Part shown: positions 26,421 through 35,734 of the stretch, piece after piece
Numbering within the stretch: the first letter of the stretch is position 1
Layout of the letters: each line of letters begins with the position of its first letter
Source of the DNA: Cerioporus squamosus
Taxonomy: Eukaryota; Basidiomycota; Agaricomycetes; Polyporales; Polyporaceae
Length of the DNA: 64,000 nt
Assembly: GCA_022592435.1 (NCBI GenBank)
Contig: JABYQS010000075.1
Location: forward strand, 1 to 64,000
Direction of reading: 5' to 3'
The notes under the pieces: generated by a model
What the model was told of the DNA's origin: nothing
Database searches by the model: none
What the model saw: only the letters and a program-made list of their open reading frames with translations
Translations under genes and position numbers: made by a program

Positions 26421-26942
26421 GGCGTCGAGGAGGTCGCGAACGACAAGGATGTCGCGGACGACGATGAGGAAAGGGTGTAAAGCAGCGTCTGCGTTTGCTC
26501 AGACGTCGACCAGCGGGCCTCGGCTCCTGCTCACCGAAACTCCGGTTGCGGCCGAAACCAATCAGAGCCCCGTGATTTCTGAGTTCTCTTCCGCTTTCCC
26601 CGCATTTCTCCCTGGCGCTTATGCGTTTTCACGAGGGCTGCGTACTAGGTCTTGTCTCCCCTAGGCAGACGATTGGCGGGTCTATTGAGTGGGGGAAGGA
26701 CGACCGAAGCTTCACCATCGCGCAGACGAGCTACGTGGTATGCGCAATTCCATACTTAAACATACTGGATACATCCTGTCGTCGTATACTGAATAATGAT
26801 AGAGCGATAATGTTACCGTCAGTCTGCCTGCTGACCGGGACCCATGAACCCGCTACGGGAGCGACCCTGCCTGCAGATATCTACCCTGCCCTCGGTGTAA
26901 CGCCCAGGCGTAGTCATCAGTGTCGTAGCATATGTGGCGAGC
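26421..26942. other. intergenic: SDH1 promoter side and AA9 3' flank
   Basis: Holds the CCAAT element annotated separately; no gene seen. Confidence 0.5.
26558..26564 (+). promoter_or_regulatory. CCAAT box upstream of SDH1
   Basis: CCAATCA about 140 bases upstream of the SDH1 ATG. CCAAT boxes bind the HAP complex, which controls respiratory genes in fungi. Sequence match and gene role agree, but binding is inferred. Confidence 0.4.
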
Positions 26943-28200
26943 TTAGTCGAGGTTGCGCATAACTCGGCTGAGGCGGCGTGGGCGATACTCCTCACGGGCA
27001 TAGTTGCCGTTCATGTCGTAGCAGCTACCGGAGCCGCTGGTAGACGAGCTTGAGGGAGCAGCAGAGGACGCAGTCGCCGACGGGATGGAGGACGAGGCGC
27101 TGGTAGTGCTGTTGGCCGAAGCGTTGTTCCCGCTGCCACTGCCGCTGGAGCCTGCCGCGACGAAGGAGGCGATCGCTGGGCCGGGGAAGGTGTAGGTGAA
27201 ACCCGGGTTGTAGACCTATGAACAGAGTGAGTGAGTCGAGGACATCGTAAGGCGAAAGCAGCAGCGCAGACATACGTCGGGAGTCAGGATACCAGGCTCG
27301 GTGTCGGAGTACGCGCCGGGGAAGGTGACGGTCGCGTTGGGTGCACCGTCGCCGTTGCCGCTGATGCGCACCTGCGTGCAGGACGGGTAGAACTCGGCGC
27401 CGCCATCGGACACAGCCAGCTGAAGAGCGATGATCTGCGCATACCATGCAAGTCAGTCATATGCGCTCTCAACAAGTATATCGTACAGCGCGTACCTCAT
27501 GCCGGATGAGATAGTCGCCAGCCTGAATGTTGTTCGGGAGGTTGAACGAGTATGTTCCGCCGTTCACTAAATGGCAGACACAAGTTGTCAGCGATCTGAA
27601 AAGCCCCCTGCATGGGAGTAGTTGCATACTGATATCCTGCTGGACCCAGGCAGAGCCATCGCTCTTCTTGCCAACTTGGTCGACCTTGAACCACTGCGCG
27701 TTCGAGGCATCGAACTTGTCGCAGGTCGTGTCCCCGCAGGAGGCCATGTACGTGAGCATCGGACCGGTGTTGTGAGGCCACTAAGCATGGGGATACCCGC
27801 GTGAGTAACATGATATGTGGGCCAAGGAGGGATGGAAAGCTCACGTTGCCACCGTTGCCGGAGGCCCATGCGAAGGTAACTTTGCTGCCAGGGTCGGCGG
27901 AAGCGACGAGGGCAGCATTCTGCGCGTTCTGGCCACACGAGAGGTTCGGGTTCGATGCGCCCTTTACGGGGTCGACGTCGTCGATGAGGCGGATGGGGCT
28001 GTCGACTGTAGATGATGCATCAGCAGTCCATCCATGATTCAGTGGCCCTGCAAGAGACAATATGACTCACCAGAAGGGTTGTTGGGGACGTTGCCTTGGT
28101 AGGTCTTGCCATCGATGGCGACGCTCCGAAGGTAACCGTGGCCAAGGACGTTCGGGATGAAAGTGAGCAGAGAAGCCACGAGGATCGTTGCGGAACGCAT
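26943..28200 (-). CDS. AA9 lytic polysaccharide monooxygenase (former GH61), secreted
   Basis: Copper enzyme that cleaves cellulose or related glucans by oxidation, outside the cell. Six exons: 28071-28200, 27845-28005, 27630-27780, 27496-27566, 27276-27434, 26943-27215; 314 residues. The signal peptide MRSATILVASLLTFIPNVLG ends exactly before HGYLRSV, so His1 becomes the free N-terminal copper ligand of the histidine brace. The second brace His is in WPHNTGPM. The axial Tyr lies in AEFYPSCTQVRI. ATG 28200 is chosen over an in-frame upstream ATG because it gives this clean signal peptide. A Ser-rich linker follows the catalytic domain but no CBM1. Instead the protein ends in a short tail with SCYDMNG and Arg-rich EEYRPRRLSRVMR. 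Confidence 0.96.
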
Positions 28201-29361
28201 GCTGATAGCGCTCTTCGAAGCAGAAGCAGACGACTGGAGGATCATTCCTTCAAAGAGAGAGATGAAAGCTTGAAAGAGAGTGGCAGGACGATGCGACAAT
28301 AGACTTGCTCGTCAAGAGCAGAGAAACTCGGAAGGAGGGAGCGAGTGGAGTGGGTGGGCTGTGAGTGTGAGTTGTGAGGACGACCTGCCCCACGGACGAG
28401 CCATTATATTCTGAACCTGTCTGGGCCGCTTCGGTATCCGACGACACGCACGACATTGCGGCTGGCCAGACACAGGGGCGATGCTTTGTGGCCGGGACAA
28501 TGCGCTTGTCGGGCTGCCGCTCATGACAGCGATTGTCTCGTTCACAAGGCGGTTGTGTTTGGGCCCTCGATCCTGATTCATCGCATATGAACCATGTGTT
28601 GCGTTGTTGCTGGGCTGAACGCTGGACGTTTGCGATCCAAACATAGACCTGGGATGCGCGTACATGCGTTGACGCCCAATAACCAGGTCGCCTGGATCGC
28701 CATCCGGGACAACCAACGTTCTCACCCCGGTGCGGTATCCCATGCGACTCCTCCATGGAAGGAGGAAGAGTCATTTAGAACCAATCAGACTTGACATGAC
28801 ACGGGGAAATCACGTCCGTTCCGGAAGGTAGCCTCCTGCTATGGACGCAGCGAGGATACAGCGCCGGTCGCCGCGCCTACTGGGACGACAAAAGACCTAG
28901 ATTAGAAACATGAAGGCATCGGCCTCGATAGTCATCGCGGTTGCACGCGAGAGCCGCGCCTTCGATGTCTCCTCCGCAGTCCGGAAGATTCACTCACCGA
29001 AGTGCACCCTTTCAACGTGTACGGACAAATAGTTGGTTGTCGGGAGCAGGTTCTGCATCGCAAAAGTACTCCTGGCGCAATCGAAGACGATACCGAACCC
29101 ATACTCTTCATAAGCCTGGAGAAGGACAAGCCGAGCGCGAGTGAGCGCGACGGATAAAGGAGGGTATTGCGCCGGACCCGGATTCCTTGATGGATGAGGG
29201 CCGAGGAGGACTGGCAGAAGTTCGCGCGGCTCCATCCCGGCGCAGCCCTTCCAGATATGTTTGCGTGCCATCACGCGGAGATGAGCCAATGCCGGTTCAA
29301 CGTTGACAAGACCTCCAGGATGCTCGATACGAAGGCGCAGCGACGTTGCACGCGGTTGGTA
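28201..29361. other. AA9 promoter region and weak coding-like remnant
   Basis: A TATA-like element (minus strand, about 28403-28410) and a CCCCAC at 28388-28393 (GTGGGG on the gene strand, matching the Cre1 SYGGRG consensus) lie about 190-210 bases upstream of the AA9 ATG. A CCAATCAG is at 28781. On the minus strand 28990-29289 a frame with AYEEYGFGIVFDCARSTF looks coding-like but has no start, partner exon or known family. Confidence 0.4.
28388..28410 (-). promoter_or_regulatory. putative Cre1 site and TATA-like box of the AA9 gene
   Basis: On the minus strand AATATAATGG is followed within 10 bases by GTGGGG, about 200 bases upstream of the ATG. GTGGGG fits the carbon-catabolite repressor consensus known from fungal cellulase promoters. 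Single sites are common by chance. Confidence 0.3.
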
Positions 29362-30630
29362 TCAGCGGCTCTTCACCTCGTTCTCGAGCCATTCCTACAG
29401 CTCTCGGCCAGGTTCGGGATGGGTTGTCTCCTTCTCTGAGTTCCCCACCCTCGCTCATGGAATCGGGTACTGGCATGGACGTGCACGTGTAAGCCATGCG
29501 GCATGGAACCGGGGGTAGAGAAACACGAGATACGTACCTGTCATCCGAGATTGGCACCCCCATAATTGATCCCGGCGTACAGTTGGGTGAGCGCGCCCAT
29601 CGGTGCAGGATACAGCGTGAAATTCTCACGCGGATAGCCATGAGAAGCGCTCAGGCAGAACGCTATGCGACACTTCCCATCCAAGTCTTGCGTACCGTGC
29701 AGTGTCGACCTTTGGGATGGGTCTGCGCAGGTCGGTCTTGTGGTTCGCCGGGTGAAGCAAGTCGGAGACAATGCCCTGCTCCGCGTATCGTCTGTGCAGT
29801 TCATTCGTGAGCACCACCTTCGCCTGCGGACGGAGCGGAAGTGTGTTAATGAAGACAGGCACCATCGGTGCGGATCCCAGCACTCAAAAACTTGCTCCGC
29901 GAGTACAGCTTCATCGTGCCGGCCTTGATGCGCTTCGGGAGGCTTCGGGCCATCGCGGATGGTGTCGAAGTCGATCCCTAAGACGAAGGAGTATCCCGTG
30001 GACGACGTGTTGATAACGCGTGCTTTGCCTTCAGGGGATGTCTTCGCAGACACGATCATCGAGCGCAGGAGCTACTTGGTGAGGTAGAAATGCCCTGCGC
30101 ACACGCGGGGGAGATGTGGATGCGGATGGAGGCAGGCCACACACCGATCACCTTCGTGCCGCAATGTATATCATATCCGCCCAACTCGACCGACCAGGGA
30201 TACATTGGCCTCGCGCTGTTGAAGAGAACGTCGAGCCGCTGCTCTAACCTGCAGGATTGTGATGTGGGAAACTAGTACCTCGACAGCATGACTCGAGCAC
30301 GTACTTGAAAAGCTCCGACACGGCGTCTTTATTCGGGTTGAACTCGGCGAGGTGGACCTGCACGAAGAACGCTGTCTTGCCTGTCTTCCCTCGAAGATCG
30401 TCGATCGCTCCCTGGACCTTCTGTAAATTACGTGCTGCGATGTAGACCGTCGTCTTGTTGATTAGCTGGGCCAGAAGGAAATGATTATAAAACAGCCAGA
30501 TTACCGTGATGGGCCCTTTAACCTTGACCGTCTCTCTGCCAATGTATGTTTCCCCTGGAAGGTCAGGGATTTGGTCGACGTCCCATTTCGGCTTCTGTGG
30601 GAATAGATTGGCGCATGCGCCTGACATGAC
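29362..30630 (-). pseudogene. short-chain dehydrogenase/reductase (retinol-dehydrogenase-like) pseudogene
   Basis: Family text is clear but broken. The 5' part reads FPQKPKWDVDQIPDLPG, then jumps to RETVK, so the glycine-rich cofactor loop expected between them is missing. Further blocks: TTVYIAARNLQKVQGAIDDL, AKTSPEGKARVINTSSTGYS, GIDFDTIRDGPK, then in another frame VVLTNELHRRYAEQGIVSDL, and in the earlier frame again TLYPAPMGALTQLYAG. Near the end two tryptophan codons expected by the family have become stops: YPIP-TGA-ARVG at about 29451-29462, and GREL-TAG-EWLENEVKSR ending at 29362. The mix of deletion, frameshifts in both directions and nonsense changes shows genuine decay. The intact relative would be a cytosolic NAD(P)-dependent reductase of unknown substrate. 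Confidence 0.85.
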
Positions 30631-30952
30631 AGTGCTGGGGTGCTGAGAACGAGAAGCGAGACGACAATACTCAGCTCTGAGCCTGAGCCACATAGAGGCG
30701 TACGCCCCAAACTCTACGTTGAAGCCCTACGGAGGTCAGTGCCACTGGGATCGCCACAACGACGTGTGTGCATTACAATACGTAGATGCCACATCCCGAC
30801 GCGATTGTTGGAGACTGTCCGATCAAGAAACCGCGAACGTTGACACACCACTTGTGATGTTCTTGGATATCCTCTATGTACACTACACGTCTGTCGCGAC
30901 TCGTGTCAGAAGGCAACCGATCGTACTGAGAGGCTACTTACCACTACACTTT
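30631..30952. other. short intergenic
   Basis: Lies between the SDR pseudogene and the 3' end of the ornithine cyclodeaminase gene; nothing recognised. Confidence 0.4.
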
Positions 30953-32569
30953 TCATAAGTCCTCGTCGTAGTCCTCGATTCGCTTGCCGATTCCATCCTT
31001 CATGGCACGATCGACAACAGCACAAGCAATGGCTACGTCCTGTACGCCGACGCCCACCGACTTGAAGATCGTGATGTCGCCGCTTCGTTGTACTTCTTGG
31101 ACAATGCCTGAACGTGGGGTCCAGGACGATCCCTCCATGTCCAACAGTTCCCCGATCTCGACCAAGTCAGATTCCGTACAGCCTGCTGAGATGAGTTCCC
31201 CGGCCTCAACCTGGCGGCGGCGCAGCGAAACCGTGAATAATCGTTCAAGGAGCGGATACCACGACCTACCAAACAGGCTGACTTTTGGTCTACGACTATC
31301 TTGCCCGCGCGCTTGACCAGGTCGGTGTCAATCTCGTGCCTGCACGACCCAAACGTGAGTTGTAGACCGACCAGAGGTAGCGCTGCGGACTGACATCTCG
31401 GGCTTGTACGATCCAATGAGGCAGAGGTGCGTGCCCGGTCGCACGTATTCAGACGGAAAGAGCGGCTCCATGGAAGATGTCGCGGTGACGATAATGCTGG
31501 CCTGTCCAATGCATTCACGAAGAGTTGGGCCCTCCTGCTCATCGACAGAGGATAAGGTGCCGGTCGATACCCGCACGGCAGGGAAGCCTTGGCCTATGCG
31601 ATCGCACAGAGCTTGCAGTCGTGCGTTCTTCGACCGGTTGAAGATCGTGCAAGTCTGGATGGACGAGTATGCACTCAGGAAGAGCGAGACATGGGCTTGG
31701 ATCTGTGCACCCGCTCCTAACGCGACGATACTGGTTGGCTTGAAATTCGAGGGGAGTAGCACACGGGCAGAGAGCAGAGAGCCTGAGGTGCAAAGAGACA
31801 GAGATGTAAGAACCATCATTCTACTCGACGCCAATGGGATAACTCTGTAGGTCATGGAGAGAAGTATGTATTCGACCGGGATATCCTTGCATGAGAGCAG
31901 AAAGAGCATCTTCCTTATCGGGAACCCATCCATTGAGGAGGTGGAAACCATACCCGGATGCGCCTTCGGCTTAGACCAATGCAGGAGCAATGCATGGAGT
32001 GCGAAGAGGGGAAGAGATCCGTAGAACACTGGAGGTCCGCCTCGGTGCCACGACGTCAGTCGCTAGCACCTCTGCGAGCCACTACTCGCCCGACGCATAC
32101 GTCAAACACTGTCGCAGGACTTTCTCATGTGCATTGTGAGGGATTTATGATCCTGTCGGATATACAACCCTAGCTCTGGCCGACGACGCCCCCTCTCGAA
32201 CAACAACTCACCAGCAGCATTCCTCAATGCAGTCAACAACCTCGCATTCACGATAGCCTTGACATGACCCCCATGTTCATCCATCGCGATCGTACTCGCA
32301 GGGAGACCCCTCGCCCTCACGTCCTCCGGCGCGCCCGCGGTAGGCACCGATACGACCTTCATCGTCGTCCCCGAGGACGCGATGCGCGATGGCATGAAGA
32401 GTGCTGTGTGATTCTGCGTCGATATGACAGTTCGGTGGGGCTGGACGATACCGGGGTCGGAGGAAGTGAGCTGCGAGAAGACACCGGCCATGAGGTCGAC
32501 AAGCTCGTCCGGGCTGAACCGTGTGGTGACCTCGAGGGTGTCGCGCGCCGAGAGCACTAGAAGAGACAT
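30953..32569 (-). CDS. ornithine cyclodeaminase / mu-crystallin family protein
   Basis: Family members bind NAD(P) and act as ornithine cyclodeaminases, ketimine reductases or amino-acid dehydrogenases; the substrate here cannot be told. Exons 32212-32569, 31395-31782, 31270-31339 and 30953-31210 sum to exactly 357 residues. Blocks seen: N-terminal TTRFSPDELVDLMAGVFSQL, HRTVISTQNHTALFMPS, MKVVSVP, cofactor fold SIVALGAGAQIQAHVSLFL, SIIVTATSSMEPLFPSEYV, HLCLIGSYKPEMHEIDTDLV, GKIVVDQKSACLVEAGELI and ITIFKSVGVGVQDVAIACAV. The start is the ATG giving MSLLVLSARDTLEV. Intron 1 (31783-32211) is 429 nt, many times longer than the others, although family residues on both sides are contiguous. The SDR pseudogene lies just downstream on the same strand. 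Confidence 0.9.
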
Positions 32570-32995
32570 GCGGAACGATGTCTGAGACGATGAGGGCAAC
32601 AAGGAGACTCGGAGTCAGCGTCCATGGCCATGATGGTGGCGGAAGCGTGGACCGTTGGACGATGGGCAGAAAGCGCCGGACCCAGAGTCACCGCACCGCG
32701 ACACATAGGCACACATACACTCATGATGGGACGTGTCAAGTGCAGATATTCTATCCGCGGCGGCGATTCCGTGCAGATGGTCTGAGCATCGTATCAGATT
32801 GACCAGTACATAATATAAGCAGTGTCACTGACTTGGACTGGAATGGTACCGCCCAAGTACTAAGTGAACACTCAATCGGAGTCACCACTACTTAGTGATA
32901 CACAGGAAAAGCAAGGAGATTATAGGCGTAAGCATGTAGTATAGGAAAGGAAAGGCACATCCGAGACGAAAGACCATGAGCACAGACCACACCGC
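32570..32995. other. intergenic, nothing recognised
   Basis: Upstream of the ornithine cyclodeaminase gene and 3' of the minus-strand unknown gene. Confidence 0.5.
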
Positions 32996-33986
32996 TCAAG
33001 CGTTGGAGCCCGGCCACCTAGTCGACTGGCTGGCGTCCTCTCCGGGCTGCAGGATGTCGAAGCCAGGGAAAGTGTGCCTGAAGCGGGTGCGCCAGTTGGC
33101 TTCAACGCTGACCGGCCCTGAGCCGGTCGTCGCTCCGTAGTCGACGGTGCCATAGTTGCCCTTGACGATCCGCACGCTGTGCATCCACTCTTCGAGGGCT
33201 GGACCAGACGAGGACGCGGACTCCATGCGCGGATTCAGCCACCACACCGGATTGAAGAAGGTGTCGGCGTTCCACGCGCCTGAGAACGCATTCTGTCGAG
33301 CGAGGGGGCGAGCTGCCGGAACGGGAGTAGGCCTCGTGGGAGGAGCAGGGCCCCGACCCCAGAGTCGCGACGACGACGGTTGGGTCGGACGATGCCTCTC
33401 GTGCTGCGGGACCATCGCGCACCCAAGAGGCCCGGCATCTAAAATGAGCTAGTATTAGTTGCGAACACAACGATGAGTGCGATATAGGACCTACCCGCCG
33501 CTGAACTGAGTATCATCGCATGGTACTGTTGGGCCTCTACGGGGTCAAGATGTTGACGCGCGAGGTTGACGAGGGCTAAATCGTCGTCAGTTGGTGTTCA
33601 CAAAGAAGAGCGTGACATACCTCTGATGAACTCGTCTCGCACAAAGGGATCGTCCCCGGGGGTCTTGTCGAATACGGGAAAGGAAGTGTCCGGGCGAGTG
33701 CCACTCGCAGGACGCGGGAGTGGCGCTGTGATGTGCGCGGTGAGCGCGTTGCGATCCGAAACAAGAACCCAGATCGACCTCAACTCACGTTCAGCCCTGT
33801 CCTCGCGCCAGATGGTTAGGAAGATCGACCCCAAGGACACCTTGCGGAAGAGATTGCTCCAGACATGCCTATATCCCGAAGTTAACGATCGAGTCCTGGA
33901 CTTATAGCAATGCAGACTCACTTGAAGGTGGAGATTGATAGCCCAACTATGGCCAACCCGACTACGGCCAGCTCGGTCAGGAGCAT
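32996..33986 (-). CDS. hypothetical protein with N-terminal membrane anchor
   Basis: Four exons, 33922-33986, 33621-33868, 33495-33575 and 32996-33438, join without frame error to 278 residues. The start MLLTELAVVGLAIVGLSIST is a single hydrophobic segment (membrane anchor or uncleaved signal). It is followed by HVWSNLFRKVSLGSIFLTIW and a helical domain (NLARQHLDPVEAQQYHAMIL). A Pro/Arg-rich linker leads to a Trp/Phe-rich C-terminal part with FFNPVWWLNPRMES, VRIVKGNYGTVDYG and WRTRFRHTFPGFDIL. An upstream in-frame ATG at 34109 is possible. I do not recognise the family; clean splicing and codon character support a real gene. Confidence 0.6.
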
Positions 33987-35734
33987 TACGAAGAGAGACA
34001 GATACAGAGAAAGTACAGGTGAAGTAGGAGTAGGAAGTAGAGTGGATGAGCTGCTAGCGATGCTCCTGCCACTCGAATATAAGTAGGTGCGGCGGGTGGC
34101 GTACAACAAAGGATGTCCTGGAAAGTGCCGCGGGAAGCTGATGCGGCAGACATCGGTGACTCAACATAAACACCGGGGCCGTCTCGCGAGTCCCCAGCGT
34201 ACGCATGGGGCCTAGTTCTCCGACTTCCCCTACTAATTGAGTTGCGTACCGAAGTAGTCTCGAGCCTCCGACACTGTCCAGCTGGCCACTAGTACTGCAG
34301 ACTCGGAGCAGCTCAACTAATCGGGACGAGAATTCGAATGCATACTAGAAGGGTGAAGACGTTGAGCGCAACGTGCAACAGGTGAACAGGATGAGTAGAC
34401 CTTGGGTGGACCACAGAGAGCTTCGACGTTATATGAGGGTGGTAGCGGGACAAGTTGGCGGCGATCTGCGTTACTTACTGAGGTTAGTGCAGTTACTAAC
34501 TGCAATAACAGAGTTAGTGACTAGCATAAGCTCAAGCTTCAGGGCAGGCGCATGCCTATCGCTGAAAGTACTTACCACTCAATGCACTTGTGATGCTGTG
34601 CTAGTACGCGCTCTCGAAGACTTACAGTATTACCTCGTTATCACCTCGTACTTACTGAGCTAATTGAGTCATCATTCCTCGTCTTTCTGCATCATCATCT
34701 CTCGACTCTCTGAACGGGCCTTCGCTGCAGCAGGAACAGCTGGATGCCCAAGAATTAGAAAAGCCCTACTGGAGCGCAGAAGTGAGAACTCTTCTGCCGT
34801 GTTGTGTCTCCTCTGAGGCATACATAAGGCACTTCTACTGCAGACTCGCATGCATGCCACTAAGCTGCATACGAAACTTCTGTGGCAGTGCTGATACGTG
34901 TCGCCGCCTTGTCCTTCAGGAACAAGACCAGTCGTTGTTATCGCCGGTGAACACATCCCTTGTTCCTCAAGGGTACTAGAGTGCTCGCTTTTCTAGGCAG
35001 TCGAACTCGAGGGGGCAGGGGCGTGGTCGTTGAAAAGACCCCCACGGAGTGGCACAACCTTCGACGCCTCTAACTCGCGGCGCATTGGCAAATGCTGGGC
35101 TGTAAGTACGCCGTAGATCGATAACATATGTACTGATTACGTATATACTTGTCTAGGATACATTTACACTCCAGGACATCCGTAATCCAGAGCCTAGAGG
35201 AACATATGCGGATATCGCGTACCTACGCATAAGTACTCTTGCCCGCGGGCGGGGCGCAGTCTGAGTCCGCCTATTCGATACGCGAATGCGTCAGCAGAGG
35301 GAACGTACATGTGCGAGGCGCCTGGTGAGTCGTCATACTCCGTCGCGCCGCTGGGCCACCCTCTGATTGCAAACTCCGCCCGGTCAAAGCGAGACTGCTA
35401 CTTGCTCAGTGGCATTCGCGTGCTTCTGAAAGGCACTGCGCCTGGACTCGCCTTGTAAGCAGGAGCAGAACAACATACAGCATGCCGGATGCACCGCCGA
35501 GAGGAACCGGTGCCCTAATACGCATCAAGCGCCCATGTCTTTTGTACGCATGGACCTGGTGGCCCCGCTTGGAACAATTCCGCCCGTCGCTTATTGTCCC
35601 CCATTTCAGTCCACACGGAGGCGCTTAGAGCTGTTCAACACCCTTCCTCCGACCACCACCATCTCCATCCGCTCTGCGAGCAGTGACTACCCGCCCCATC
35701 CCACTTACTTGATTCACTCTCGAATACCTTGAAG
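33987..35734. other. intergenic (1.7 kb) with one palindrome, no gene
   Basis: No supported ORF. Contains a 27-nt near-perfect palindrome at 34483-34509, listed separately. The region 34360-34670 is richer in TTACT/AGTAA motifs than its surroundings. Confidence 0.45.
34483..34509. repeat. 27-nt near-perfect palindrome
   Basis: Two 13-base arms, GTTAGTGCAGTTA and its complement with one mismatch, flank a single C. It could be a protein site or the remnant of a small inverted-repeat element. Confidence 0.5.
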
